Counted from the first letter of the stretch, positions 1 through 8,999 are shown. The stretch is DNA of 64,000 nt from Aliterella atlantica CENA595 (GCF_000952155.1 NZ_JYON01000001.1:434001-498000); one strand, 5' to 3'. Translations and numbers: made by a program. The notes: generated by a model not told the origin, from the letters alone.

Positions 1-202
1 AGCCAAAACTGTTCCGCAATCTACACCTTTGATACTAAGTTTGTTAACAATGCTAAAGAATTAACGCAATGTGTGGTTCAGCAACCCTAAGATATCTCTA
101 AGTAATTGGTATTGTGGAAAATGCGATCGCTTTAAAACACAGCATAAGCGATCGCTAATAGATAAGCTTGCACCTTTGCTCTCCTTTCTGGTGCAATAAA
201 TT
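1..202. other. Left-edge noncoding stretch
   Basis: I see no supportable gene here. The stretch is AT-rich and has a HIP1-type GCGATCGC close to position 125 and another near 150. It precedes the decayed PIN-domain tail on the minus strand. Confidence 0.4.
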
Positions 203-420
203 TTAGGTGTTTAGTGGTAACAGTTGTACAAATCCCTCTTGCTCAAAGTGAAAAGGGGTGGTTAATGCCTCAGCAAGACCGCGCTGGCGTATTAAAGCAA
301 AGCTGACTGAATCATACAACGAATAAGTATTGTCTTGCCGATTTACTAAAATCTGCATCGCTCGTTGATGAAGTTGCTCATCTTCGATATTGGAGCCGGA
401 TATGATTAATCCCGTAAACT
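203..420 (-). pseudogene. Decayed PIN-domain (VapC-like) toxin tail
   Basis: On the minus strand, one frame encodes DEQLHQRAMQIL, then YSLYDSVSFALIRQRGLAEAL, up to a stop. The adjacent frame immediately continues FHFEQEGFVQLLPLNT and stops at 203. Together they match the usual C-terminal half of PIN ribonucleases, with the late acidic residue (D of YSLYDSVSF) and the HFEQEGF ending, interrupted by one frameshift. The N-terminal catalytic half is absent and the fragment abuts the stop of the HEPN gene. I infer a dead toxin remnant. An undetected base error would restore the frame but not the missing N-terminus. Confidence 0.6.
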
Positions 421-1412
421 CAGGTGTTGAGGATCAACTTATGGAAATAAGTTTCAACCCCTTCATTGTGAGAATCAAATACTCTTAACAACTGTTCCTG
501 AGAAAATAAAGTATTTATAATTTCACGCAGATGTTGATCGCAAGTCCTACTAATTAAAGGTAATTCTTCTATCTGCTTTGCACTAAGCGTGTCACCATGC
601 GTTAGTTTTGAACGTACAGTGTAGGCTTTTTTAATATTACTGAAGACTTTTTCTTTGCTATGTCCTTGAGCACCTAGAAAAAAAGCGACTCTCTCTGATA
701 GCTTGTGAGCCAACTCAGCCGAATCTGTTGTAAAAAGAGTTTCAAGAGCGCTGCAATAATGAGTAATTCTAAAGGCTAAATTTGGAGAATTTCTTGCAGC
801 AGCAATAAACTTTAGGGCTCTACCAGTGCGACTAAATCCCTTTTCCATCATAAAACTTATACTTGAGGATTGCTTTGTATGGAGATATGACTCAATCTGG
901 TCATTCTTAATACCCCAAGCCTTTAGTTCATCAATAGACATCAATATTTCTTCAGAGTAAGTACCGTCGGAGAAAGCAGGTCTAGCAGCTAGATAATTGC
1001 TAAATAGCTGCGAATGTGATTCATTATAGTTAACTTGTAAAAACGCAGCATCACATTCCATCGCATGATCCTTAATCAGCCAAGCATTTCTGAAAAGTGC
1101 TTCAATCCACCAAATTATCGCCAATAATAACACTTCGGGATGGTCTTCCATGTCTTTTAGAGTATCATTATCATACTCACCAAAAACAATATTTGGTGCA
1201 TTAAGCAGATAGTCAAATTCTAGAAAACCTATTGCTTGAGCAAGCTTTGGGGTCAGCAATTTTTTAAATATACTCTTGTTATTTGTAATATTAATTCCTG
1301 TTATTATTTCTATATATTCATCTATCTGTTCAGTAATCTTTAAGTGTCTAAAGGAGGTGATCAATAAAGCTTGATTCATTAGTAGTGTGGTTATTGAGTA
1401 AACGCAACTCAT
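420..1412 (-). CDS. Apea-like HEPN domain protein
   Basis: This is a 330-residue soluble protein. The C-terminal third carries HEPN-family features: a helix with SALETLF, then ELAHKLSERVAFFLG, and the catalytic-type R-x4-H motif in VRSKLTHGD (about residues 270-278). Many Apea-like HEPN proteins are ribonucleases or defence and toxin components, and R-x4-H is the RNase active-site signature in that superfamily. The N-terminal 200 residues show no motif I recognise. It stands alone on the minus strand, with a PIN remnant just downstream. Its substrate and role are unknown. The first Met is assumed, and the in-frame Met at residue 12 is an alternative. Confidence 0.6.
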   Translation of the reverse strand: MSCVYSITTLLMNQALLITSFRHLKITEQIDEYIEIITGINITNNKSIFKKLLTPKLAQAIGFLEFDYLLNAPNIVFGEYDNDTLKDMEDHPEVLLLAIIWWIEALFRNAWLIKDHAMECDAAFLQVNYNESHSQLFSNYLAARPAFSDGTYSEEILMSIDELKAWGIKNDQIESYLHTKQSSSISFMMEKGFSRTGRALKFIAAARNSPNLAFRITHYCSALETLFTTDSAELAHKLSERVAFFLGAQGHSKEKVFSNIKKAYTVRSKLTHGDTLSAKQIEELPLISRTCDQHLREIINTLFSQEQLLRVFDSHNEGVETYFHKLILNT

Positions 1413-1700
1413 CTAGTTTAAATTGAATACTAACTTGCAAACGAATGATAAAAGTGATGAAAGCATGACCCAAGAAGCTATCAACTTTATGGCAAGGATT
1501 TCAAGCAACGTAACTTAAACATGAGTGCAGCAAAATTTAGTCTCTTAGCCAAAGTGTGTGTTCACAGTGGCAATACTGTTGTTTCGCCAGCACTTCGCAA
1601 CCCTGGCATTGAGAATCGTCAACAGTTAATGCAGCAAACTAAGGATTTATTAGTTTCATATTCGGAGCTATATATAGGTAATCGCATATCCGATAATGTA

Positions 1701-1812
1701 ATGAAATGCCACCATTGTCACTCACAGTAGTTATCTAGAATGGCTATCGATGTGGGAAGCAATGCTACCGTTGTAAGGATTGTAGTAAACATTTTGTAGA
1801 AAAATCCAAGAG
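1701..1812 (+). pseudogene. IS1-like transposase N-terminal zinc-finger remnant
   Basis: The DNA encodes MKCHHCHS, then after a frame change VVI-stop-NGYRCGKQCYRCKDC followed by SKHFVEKSKS. This CxxC...CxxC zinc finger with RGKQ-type spacing is the usual N-terminus of IS1-family and related cyanobacterial transposases. There is a frameshift and an in-frame stop, and no DDE catalytic portion follows, so it cannot be active. The open frame at 1521-1730 that contains its first residues has no recognisable upstream content. Confidence 0.6.
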
Positions 1813-1838
1813 TATAATACAGGTTTGGGTTTCCAGAA

Positions 1839-2471
1839 TTAGCTTTCAACGGGTGGCGCAGCATAATAAATAATCGCTAAAAACACTATCGGTAATTCAA
1901 TCAACTTTTCAGGACCATGAGGAATATCACCCCGAAACGTCAGCGCGTCTCCTGGTTCTAATAAATATGTAGATTGTCCGTGACGATATTCAATTTTGCC
2001 TTGCAGCATATAAATAAACTCTACCCCTGGATGCTCAAAGGTAGGAAAAGCCTCGGAAGCATCGTCCATTGCAATTAAAAATGGTTCAAATAACTTAGTA
2101 GAACCGCGATCGTAAGCTAATAGATGGTAGGTATGACCTCTCTTAGTTCCCCGCCGCACCACTTCCATTCCTTCCCCGCTTTTAACCAGTTGCGCGTCAC
2201 CTTCAGGCATATTGTAGTTGCGAAATAAAGTTGACAGCGATACGCCTAACGCGCTAGCTAGCTTGGCTAAAGTGTCTAAACTGGTTGCAGTTTGAGCATT
2301 TTCAATCTTTGACAGCATCCCGCGCGAAATATTGGTGCGATCGCAAACTTCAGCGATCGTCAATCCATGCTTCTGCCGCAGTTCGCGGATAGTATTACCG
2401 ATATAGCGTTCTAGGGAATTATCGGTATTATTTGCCGCCGCTTCTACCATGTATCTAACCTTCTCCTGCAA
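1839..2471 (-). CDS. XRE-family HTH regulator with C-terminal cupin
   Basis: This 210-residue protein has two domains. Residues 24-83 form an XRE/Cro-type helix-turn-helix (IRELRQKHGLTIAEVCDRTN, then ISRGMLSKIEN). Residues about 128-192 form a small cupin (FEHPGVEFIYMLQGKIEY, then LLEPGDALTFRGDIPHGPE). Such HTH-cupin proteins usually sense a small molecule and regulate an adjacent catabolic operon; PuuR is a known example. It is transcribed divergently from the N-methylglutamate genes with about 100 bp between start codons. I infer that it regulates that operon, possibly in response to methylamine, N-methylglutamate or gamma-glutamylmethylamide. The inducer is not visible from sequence. Confidence 0.85.
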   Translation of the reverse strand: MQEKVRYMVEAAANNTDNSLERYIGNTIRELRQKHGLTIAEVCDRTNISRGMLSKIENAQTATSLDTLAKLASALGVSLSTLFRNYNMPEGDAQLVKSGEGMEVVRRGTKRGHTYHLLAYDRGSTKLFEPFLIAMDDASEAFPTFEHPGVEFIYMLQGKIEYRHGQSTYLLEPGDALTFRGDIPHGPEKLIELPIVFLAIIYYAAPPVES

Positions 2472-2572
2472 TTATTTTGCATCTTATCAAGAAATTTTGT
2501 TGACATATAAGAATTAAAAGTGCATGATGTTCAATAAAGTTTCCTATCGTGAATTTTTAGGCTGCGCGTCCT
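2472..2572. promoter_or_regulatory. Divergent promoter region of the regulator and mgd operon
   Basis: This 101-bp gap separates the XRE-cupin regulator from mgdA. A TTGACA hexamer sits at 2500-2505, with a weak CATGAT -10-like hexamer 17 bases downstream at 2523-2528, pointing toward mgdA. The rest is AT-rich and should contain the regulator's operator. I could not identify a convincing palindrome by eye. Confidence 0.4.
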
Positions 2573-3814
2573 ATGCCCTTACGCTTACTAAAATTTGGGC
2601 TGAACAAGAAGTATCCAGAACCGAGGATGTTTCGCCAACGCGATCGCCTCAAATCGAGTTACGATGCAGTAATTATTGGTGGTGGCGGACACGGATTAGC
2701 CGCAGCTTATTATCTAGCACGAGATTATGGTTTAACTAACGTCGCCGTTCTCGAAAAAGGCTACATCGGTGGTGGTAATACAGGACGCAATACCACTATC
2801 ATTCGTTCTAACTATCTCACGCCGGAAGGAGTGAAGTTTTACGACGAGTCGGTGAGATTATGGCAAGATTTATCTCAGGAATTTGACTTAAATCTGTTTT
2901 ACTCAACGCGCGGACACTTTACACTAGCGCATACAGACGCATCAGTAAGAACAATGCGCCATCGGGCAGAAGTAAATAAGCATTTTGGTATTGATAGCGA
3001 GTTAGTTAGCCCTCAAGAAGTGCAAAAAGCTTGCCCGTATATGGATGTAAACTGTGGTGGGAATGTCCCAGTTTTAGGCGCGTTGTATCACGCACCAGGT
3101 AGTATTGCGCGTCACGATGCAGTTGCTTGGGGTTACGGACGCGGTGCAGATTTGCGTGGGGTAGAAATTCATCAACAAACAGAAGTATTAGGAGTTGAGG
3201 TAACTGGTGGCAAAGTTACGGGAGTTAAGACATCACGCGGTCATATTTCCACGCCCAAAGTATTGTGTGCTGTTGCCGGATCTACACCCCGAATATTGCA
3301 AATGGTGGAATTGCGATCGCCTATTTACATTCACCCGTTGCAGGCTATGGTCAGCGAACCGATGAAACCTTGGTTAGATCCAATAATTGTCTCTGGTAGC
3401 TTGCACGTTTATGTCAGTCAAACAGCTAGAGGTGAATTGGTTATGGGTGCATCTTTAGATCCCTACGAATTGCACTCAACTCGCTCTACTTTTGATTTTA
3501 CTGAAAGTCTTGCCGCTCATATGTTGGAACTATTTCCCATGCTTTCTCATGTCAAAGTAGTAAGGCAATGGGCGGGAATGGCAGATATGACACCGGACTT
3601 TGCGCCAATTATGGGGAAAACACAAGTTGAGGGATTTTATTTAGATGCAGGGTGGGGAACTTGGGGATTTAAGGCAACTCCAGTATGCGGTAAAACTATG
3701 GCTTATACAGTAGCAAGCGATCGCAACCATGACTTAATTAAAGACTTTTCTCTATCTCGGTTTATTAACCATGCTTTAGTTGGTGAAAAAGGAGCGGCTT
3801 CAGTAGGACATTGA
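2573..3814 (+). CDS. mgdA: N-methylglutamate dehydrogenase subunit A (sarcosine oxidase beta-like)
   Basis: This 413-residue FAD-dependent amine oxidoreductase matches the size and motifs of the sarcosine oxidase beta subunit and of MgdA. The dinucleotide-binding motif IIGGGGHG is at residues 34-41. GGGNTGRNTTIIRSNYL (about 66-82) and DAGWGTWGFKATP near the C-terminus are family signatures. MgdABCD oxidises N-methylglutamate to glutamate and releases the methyl carbon at formaldehyde level. It is the first of nine same-strand genes in the order mgdABCD-gmaS-GNAT-mgsABC, and that context favours MgdA over sarcosine oxidase. The ATG at 2573 lies 15 bp after an in-frame stop and lacks a strong ribosome-binding site. 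Sarcosine oxidase B is the alternative. Confidence 0.88.
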   Translation: MPLRLLKFGLNKKYPEPRMFRQRDRLKSSYDAVIIGGGGHGLAAAYYLARDYGLTNVAVLEKGYIGGGNTGRNTTIIRSNYLTPEGVKFYDESVRLWQDLSQEFDLNLFYSTRGHFTLAHTDASVRTMRHRAEVNKHFGIDSELVSPQEVQKACPYMDVNCGGNVPVLGALYHAPGSIARHDAVAWGYGRGADLRGVEIHQQTEVLGVEVTGGKVTGVKTSRGHISTPKVLCAVAGSTPRILQMVELRSPIYIHPLQAMVSEPMKPWLDPIIVSGSLHVYVSQTARGELVMGASLDPYELHSTRSTFDFTESLAAHMLELFPMLSHVKVVRQWAGMADMTPDFAPIMGKTQVEGFYLDAGWGTWGFKATPVCGKTMAYTVASDRNHDLIKDFSLSRFINHALVGEKGAASVGH

Positions 3815-3817
3815 AAA

Positions 3818-3836
3818 CAGTGACCAGTGACCAGTT
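3818..3836. repeat. CAGTGAC heptamer repeat between mgdA and mgdB
   Basis: The sequence cagtgaccagtgaccagtt consists of tandem 7-base units. It fills most of the 26-bp gap between the mgdA stop (3814) and the likely mgdB start (3841). The same unit recurs at 58412-58438, 58599-58628 and 59226-59244. This is the short tandemly repeated repetitive (STRR) type known in cyanobacteria. Confidence 0.8.
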
Positions 3837-3840
3837 GAGA

Positions 3841-4101
3841 ATGAAAGTTGTTAATTGCCCGATTAATGGTGCTAGACCTGTTTCTGAGTTTATTTGTGGT
3901 GGTGAGGTGCGTTCGATGCCAGATCCGCAGATAACTGATGATGACTCTTGGGCTGATTATGTATTTAATCGTAATGGACAAGCGGGGATAAAGAAAGAGT
4001 GGTGGTGTCATACGCCTAGTAATACATGGTTTATTTGCGATCGCAATACTCAAACAGATGAAATCATACGTACTTATCTATTTCAGGAGGCGGGTATATG
4101 A
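3841..4101 (+). CDS. mgdB: N-methylglutamate dehydrogenase subunit B (sarcosine oxidase delta-like)
   Basis: This 86-residue protein matches the small delta subunit of heterotetrameric sarcosine oxidase. It has NCPINGARPVSEF at the start, then GGEVRSMPD, DDSWADYVFNRN, KKEWWCHTPSNTWF and TDEIIRTY. The delta subunit normally binds zinc through CPxCG-type ligands. Here the first motif reads CPING, so one cysteine ligand is absent. I chose the ATG at 3841 because the upstream in-frame Met at 3811 would add ten residues encoded by a heptamer repeat. The stop overlaps the mgdC start by four bases (ATGA), which points to translational coupling. Confidence 0.85.
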   Translation: MKVVNCPINGARPVSEFICGGEVRSMPDPQITDDDSWADYVFNRNGQAGIKKEWWCHTPSNTWFICDRNTQTDEIIRTYLFQEAGI

Positions 4102-6980
4102 ATAAGCGACTGTCTCCTGTGGTTGGTGAATGGATAAATCGCACGCAACCGATTGATTTTATCTTTGAAGGTAAACGTTATTGGGGCTATGAGGGAGACA
4201 CTATCAGTAGCGCTTTGTGGGCATCTGGGCAACGTATTCTTGGACGCAGTTTTAAATACCATCGTCCGAGAGGAATTTTGAGTTTTGCAGATCGTGATAT
4301 CAATGCTTTGATGCAAGATGGGCAAAAACTTAACATCAGGGCAGATGTTACGCCTCTAACGCCAGGAATGCAGCTAGAAGCAGTAAATACGTTTGGTGGT
4401 GTTGAAAGCGATAAGGCTAGCGTTATCAATTTCTTCTCGCCTTTTCTCCCTGTAGGCTTTTATTACAAAGCTTTTCACAATAAAAGATTGTTTCCTTTTT
4501 GGGAACGTACTATCCGTAAAATTAGCGGTTTAGGGAAAGTAGATCCACTTGCGCCTCACATCCGTACTCCAAAACGCTATGACTTTTGCGATGTATTAAT
4601 CATAGGTGCGGGTGCTTCAGGCTTAACAGCAGCATTAGCCGCCGCAGAATCGGGCGCAGATGTAGTAATTGTTGATGAGAGTGCTGAAACTGGTGGTTCA
4701 GCTAGATATCAGCTTGTAGAGGGCTTATTAAAAGCTGTAGAATATCATCCTCAAATAAGAGTTTATACAGGAACTCAGGCAGCAGGTTATTATGCTGATA
4801 ACTGGATACCTTTAGTTAATAGCAATTATTTGTCTAAAATGCGGGCGAAAACAGTAATTGCAGCAACAGGTGCTTACGAACAACCTGCTGTATTTCGCAA
4901 TAACGATCTGCCTGGTGTAATGCTAGCATCCGCCGCCCAAAGACTCATTTATCGCTACGCTGTTAAACCTATGCAACGGGCTGTTGTTTTGGTAGCTAAT
5001 AAAGATGGCTATCAGGCGGCTTTAGATTTGGCAGATAATGGCGTAACGGTGATGGCAGTTGTGGATTTAAGAAAAGATCCGCCTGTAAATGAGTTGATGC
5101 AGAAAGTGCGATCGCTTTCTATCCCCATCTACTCCGGTTACTACATCTACGAAGCAAAACCAAATCCTGGTGGTGATGGAGTTGCAAGTGCTGTAATTTC
5201 TTCTATTGATAATCAAGGAATAACTGAAAAAATTGCCTGCGATGGCATTGTTATGAGTGTAGGTTGGGCTGGTGCGGCTAACTTGCTGTATCAAGCAGGA
5301 ACTAAAATGCGCTTTGATGACTTTTTGCAGCAATTTGTGCCGGAAATATTACCCTCTGGCATCTATGCTTGCGGACGGGTAAATGGGGTATTTGATTTTG
5401 ACCAAAAACTACTTGACGGTCGCCGCGCAGGGCTAGAAGCGGCTAAATTTCTGGGCTTAGGGGATGAAAAAGTAGATATAGCGATCGCTCCAGAAAATGA
5501 GTCTCCAACTTGCGAATGGGCAATCTTTCCGCATCCAGATGGTAAAGAGTTTGTAGACTTTGATGAGGATTTGCAATACAAAGACTTTATCAATGCGATC
5601 GCTGAAGGTTTTGACAATATTGAATTATTAAAGCGCTACACAACAGTAGGGATGGGACCTAGTCAAGGTAAACATTCTAATATGAATGCCCTGCGTATCT
5701 TGGCAAAAGTTACAGGCAAATCTCCAGGTGAAGTTGGTACAACTACAGCCCGTCCATTTTTTCATCCTGTACCGATGTCGCATTTAGCAGGTAGAGGTTT
5801 TACTCCCTTTAGGCAAACTCCTCTACATAGCCGTCATGTTGCATTAGGCGCTAAGTTTATGCAGGCGGGAATGTGGCAACGACCAGAGTATTATATGCAG
5901 TTAGGGAAGAGTAAACAAGAGTGTGTTGAAGATGAAGTTATAGCAGTACGCGATCGCATTGGCATCATAGATGTTGGCACTTTAGGCAAAATAGAGATTC
6001 GCGGCGCAGATGCGGCAGAGTTTTTAGAGCGAGTCTACACTGGACGCTACAGTAATATGAAAGTTGGTACTACTCGCTACGCGCTGATGTTAGATGAGTC
6101 GGGGGTAATTGTTGACGATGGTGTAATTGCTAAAGTTGAAACCGAGCATTTTTACTTTACAACTACAACTGGTGGCGCAACCAATATTTACCGCGAACTA
6201 TCTCGTTTACTGACAATGTGGCAATTAGATTGCGGTATTGTTAATTTAACTGGGGCGCGATCGGCTGTTAATTTAGCGGGGCGTTATGCGCGGGAAGTTT
6301 TAGCTAAATTAACAGATCTCGATCTTTCTAGTACAGCCTTTCCTTATCTTGCAGTGCGTGAGGCAGAAGTTGCAAACATTCCTGCTTTATTAATGCGTGT
6401 AGGTTTTGTTGGCGAGTGGGGTTATGAAATTCACATTGCTGCTGAATACGCTGCAACACTTTGGGATGCGTTGATAGAAGCTGGAAAAGACGATCGAATT
6501 GCTGCCTTTGGAGTAGAAGCACAACGAGTATTACGACTAGAAAAAGGGCATTTAATTGTTAGCCAAGATACTGATGGTTTAACAACACCTAGAGACGCAA
6601 ATCTAGAGTGGGCGGTGAAGATGGATAAACCCTTTTTTACTGGGCAGCGTAGCTTACAAATTGTAGCTAAACGCGAAGTAAAACAAAAGCTTGTAGGTTT
6701 CATGTTGGATGCAGATATTGTTACTCCTCCACAAGAATGTCATTTAGTTATAGATCGCACTGAAATTGCTGGGCGCGTTACTAGCATTGCTTTTAGTCCA
6801 ACATTGCAACGTTACATCGGACTTGCTTCCATTACACCAGAACTAATGACCAAAGGAAAATTTGCAATAAGGTTAAGCGATCGCTCTTTTATCTCTGCAA
6901 CTATTTGTCCTACACCATTCTACGATCCCGACAACACGCGCCAAAAAGAAGTAATCCAACGTCAGGAGGTGAATGTATGA
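4098..6980 (+). CDS. mgdC: N-methylglutamate dehydrogenase subunit C (sarcosine oxidase alpha-like)
   Basis: This 960-residue subunit has the full alpha architecture. The N-terminal ferredoxin-like fold has no cluster cysteines (GDTISSALWASGQ, RSFKYHRPRG). A NAD/FAD-binding Rossmann region follows with GAGASG at 170-175. The C-terminal GcvT-type aminomethyltransferase domain covers about 580-955 (AFGVEAQRVLRLEKGH and related blocks). In this family the GcvT domain binds tetrahydrofolate and captures the released one-carbon unit as methylene-tetrahydrofolate. The start has a good ribosome-binding site (AGGAGG) and overlaps the mgdB stop. The ATG of mgdD overlaps this gene's stop. Sarcosine oxidase alpha is the alternative, and the downstream gmaS and mgs genes argue for N-methylglutamate. 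Confidence 0.9.
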   Translation: MNKRLSPVVGEWINRTQPIDFIFEGKRYWGYEGDTISSALWASGQRILGRSFKYHRPRGILSFADRDINALMQDGQKLNIRADVTPLTPGMQLEAVNTFGGVESDKASVINFFSPFLPVGFYYKAFHNKRLFPFWERTIRKISGLGKVDPLAPHIRTPKRYDFCDVLIIGAGASGLTAALAAAESGADVVIVDESAETGGSARYQLVEGLLKAVEYHPQIRVYTGTQAAGYYADNWIPLVNSNYLSKMRAKTVIAATGAYEQPAVFRNNDLPGVMLASAAQRLIYRYAVKPMQRAVVLVANKDGYQAALDLADNGVTVMAVVDLRKDPPVNELMQKVRSLSIPIYSGYYIYEAKPNPGGDGVASAVISSIDNQGITEKIACDGIVMSVGWAGAANLLYQAGTKMRFDDFLQQFVPEILPSGIYACGRVNGVFDFDQKLLDGRRAGLEAAKFLGLGDEKVDIAIAPENESPTCEWAIFPHPDGKEFVDFDEDLQYKDFINAIAEGFDNIELLKRYTTVGMGPSQGKHSNMNALRILAKVTGKSPGEVGTTTARPFFHPVPMSHLAGRGFTPFRQTPLHSRHVALGAKFMQAGMWQRPEYYMQLGKSKQECVEDEVIAVRDRIGIIDVGTLGKIEIRGADAAEFLERVYTGRYSNMKVGTTRYALMLDESGVIVDDGVIAKVETEHFYFTTTTGGATNIYRELSRLLTMWQLDCGIVNLTGARSAVNLAGRYAREVLAKLTDLDLSSTAFPYLAVREAEVANIPALLMRVGFVGEWGYEIHIAAEYAATLWDALIEAGKDDRIAAFGVEAQRVLRLEKGHLIVSQDTDGLTTPRDANLEWAVKMDKPFFTGQRSLQIVAKREVKQKLVGFMLDADIVTPPQECHLVIDRTEIAGRVTSIAFSPTLQRYIGLASITPELMTKGKFAIRLSDRSFISATICPTPFYDPDNTRQKEVIQRQEVNV

Positions 6981-7645
6981 ACTTTCCTGCGCGTAATAGC
7001 CTAATTCAAGATTATTTGCAGCAATTAGGCGGAAATTGGCAGAAAATCAATGAAATGCAATGTCTTTACTCTTTGCCTAACGATGAAGTAAATGCAGCAC
7101 GTTTAGGAATTGCCGATTTATCTTATTTAACTCGATTTGGCGTTAAAGGTGCAGGTGCAGCCGCTTGGTTATCTACCCAATCTATACCTATACCCGATCG
7201 CTCGAATAGTTGGTATCCGCTTGCAGAAACAGGAATTATTGCCCGTTTGGGGATGAATGAATTTCTAATTGAAAGTACGATCGCACCACAATTAACAAAA
7301 GCTTGTAAGTCTCCTCCAGATAAGGTTTATCCAGTATTGCGTCAAGATTTAGCGATCGCATTAATAGGCACGCAAGTAAACGAACTACTATTACAAATTT
7401 GTAGCTTTAACTTCCAGGCGATATCAATTGCAGAACGTCCCGTAATTTTAACCTCAATGGTAGGAGTAAGCGTAACAGTAATACCAGGCGATCGCAACGG
7501 ACTACCTTTTTACCGGATTTGGTGCGATGGCACATTTGGAGTGTATTTATGGCAGACATTATCAGCAATTGCCATTGAATTAGGAGGCGGCGTAATCGGT
7601 GTAGAGACGTTGCACTGCAACGTCTCACCTCCCCGCAACGTCTAA
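6977..7645 (+). CDS. mgdD: N-methylglutamate dehydrogenase subunit D (sarcosine oxidase gamma-like)
   Basis: This 222-residue protein matches the gamma subunit (RLGIADLSYLTRFGVKGAGA near the N-terminus; GLPFYRIWCDGTFGVYLWQTL near the C-terminus). It should complete the heterotetrameric dehydrogenase with MgdA-C. I chose the ATG at 6977 because AGGAGGTGA lies directly upstream and the ATGA overlaps the mgdC stop. The longer in-frame start at 6905 lies inside mgdC. The last 14 residues (VETLHCNVSPPRNV) are encoded by a dispersed palindromic repeat and its flank, so the native C-terminus appears to have been replaced. Confidence 0.85.
   Translation: MNFPARNSLIQDYLQQLGGNWQKINEMQCLYSLPNDEVNAARLGIADLSYLTRFGVKGAGAAAWLSTQSIPIPDRSNSWYPLAETGIIARLGMNEFLIESTIAPQLTKACKSPPDKVYPVLRQDLAIALIGTQVNELLLQICSFNFQAISIAERPVILTSMVGVSVTVIPGDRNGLPFYRIWCDGTFGVYLWQTLSAIAIELGGGVIGVETLHCNVSPPRNV
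7601..7626. repeat. Palindromic dispersed repeat in the 3' end of mgdD
   Basis: GAGACGTTGCA at 7604-7614 pairs perfectly with TGCAACGTCTC at 7616-7626 around one central base. The element lies inside the mgdD coding sequence, provides part of its C-terminus, and is read as VETLHCNVS. A nearly identical palindrome lies inside mgsB at 10456-10484. Confidence 0.85.
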
Positions 7646-7669
7646 TGTCTATAACAGGAGAATAATTAA

Positions 7670-8998
7670 ATGACACCAGAACAAGCCAAGCAATTTTTAG
7701 CCGAACACCAAATCAAGTTTGTACTGGCGCAATTTGTAGACATTCACGGCGCAGCTAAAACCAAAGCAGTACCAGCAAATCATTTTGACGACATCCTCAA
7801 TCCAGGCGCAGGTTTTGCAGGTTTTGCAGTATGGGGATTGGGAATGCAGCCAAATAGCCCTGATTTTATGGCTGTAGGCGATCCGGCTACCTTATCTTTA
7901 GTCCCTTGGATGCCTGGATTTGCTCGTGTTGTCTGCGTTGGTAATGTCTTAGGACAACCTTACCCTTATGATGCTCGATTTATCTTAATGCAACAGTTAG
8001 AAAGACTGGGGCAAAAAGGTTGGACTTTATACACCGGATTAGAGCCAGAATTTTCCTTACTTTACCAAGATAAACGCGGCAACATTTACCCATGCGATCG
8101 CACTGACACTTTAGATAAACCTTGTTACGACTACAAAGGACTATCTCGCAGTCGGAATTTTATTGAAAAATTAGTAGAAAGCTTGCAGGCTGCTGAGTTT
8201 GACATTTATCAGATCGATCATGAAGATGCTAACGGGCAGTTTGAGATTAATTATACATATACAGATTGTTTGACATCGTGCGATCGCTACATCTTCTTTA
8301 AAATGGCAGCATCAGAAATAGCGAAAACAATGGGTTTAGTTTGTTCGTTTATGCCTAAACCTTTTGCCAATCGTTCTGGTAACGGGATGCATATGCATAT
8401 ATCTATTTCTGATGGCAAAACTAATTTATTTGCTGACGATGGTGATGTACGCAGATTAAGACTATCAAAACTTGCATATCATTTTTTAGGTGGATTGTTA
8501 GCCCACGCCCCAGCCTTAACAGCAATCTGCGCTCCGACAATTAATTCTTACAAGCGGCTAGTAGTGGGTAGAAGTCTTAGCGGTGCAACTTGGGCTCCTG
8601 CTTATGTTACTTATGGAGATAACAACCGTTCTAGTATGGTAAGAGTACCAGGAGGAAGATTGGAATTGCGGCTTGCAGATGGTTCTTGCAATCCTTATTT
8701 AGCAACTGCTGTTACAATTGCTGCTGGTTTAGATGGGATTGAAAAAGAGTTAGAACCTGGCGAACCTTATAACACTAACTTGTATGACTTTTCTCATCGC
8801 GAACTCAAAGATAAAGGCATTCAAACATTACCCCAAAGTTTGCAAGAAGCTGTAAATGCTTTAGAAGCTGACGAAGTAATTACAGACGCTTTAGGAGTGC
8901 TAGCAGAAGAATTTATTAGCCTCAAGCGAATGGAATGGGTGGAATATATGCGCCATGTTTCAGATTGGGAAGTGAAAAAGTATTTGGAATTTTTCTAA
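7670..8998 (+). CDS. gmaS: Gamma-glutamylmethylamide synthetase (glutamine synthetase type III/GlnT-like)
   Basis: This 442-residue enzyme belongs to the glutamine synthetase superfamily. It opens with [14 protein letters not shown], has [10 protein letters not shown] near residue 123 (metal-binding glutamate), the ATP-site segment [12 protein letters not shown] near 237-248, and the [12 protein letters not shown] arginine motif near 320. In this clade GmaS uses ATP to join glutamate and methylamine into gamma-glutamylmethylamide. Its position between the mgd and mgs genes supports that role over ordinary glutamine synthesis. AACAGGAG precedes the start, and the next gene begins one base after the stop. 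GlnT-type glutamine synthetase is the alternative. Confidence 0.87.
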   Translation: MTPEQAKQFLAEHQIKFVLAQFVDIHGAAKTKAVPANHFDDILNPGAGFAGFAVWGLGMQPNSPDFMAVGDPATLSLVPWMPGFARVVCVGNVLGQPYPYDARFILMQQLERLGQKGWTLYTGLEPEFSLLYQDKRGNIYPCDRTDTLDKPCYDYKGLSRSRNFIEKLVESLQAAEFDIYQIDHEDANGQFEINYTYTDCLTSCDRYIFFKMAASEIAKTMGLVCSFMPKPFANRSGNGMHMHISISDGKTNLFADDGDVRRLRLSKLAYHFLGGLLAHAPALTAICAPTINSYKRLVVGRSLSGATWAPAYVTYGDNNRSSMVRVPGGRLELRLADGSCNPYLATAVTIAAGLDGIEKELEPGEPYNTNLYDFSHRELKDKGIQTLPQSLQEAVNALEADEVITDALGVLAEEFISLKRMEWVEYMRHVSDWEVKKYLEFF

Positions 8999-8999
8999 A

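Noticed and set aside
1521..1730. A 69-residue protein upstream of the regulator
   Set aside because: Only its last residues match something known (the transposase zinc finger), and that part is frameshifted.
2524..2739. Overlapping plus-strand frame at the mgdA start
   Set aside because: It shares most of its length with mgdA in another frame, has no conserved motif, and the mgdA frame carries the FAD motif.
3818..3836. Heptamer repeats as a CRISPR-like array
   Set aside because: The units are 7 bases without unique spacers and are scattered genome elements, so they are STRR-type repeats.
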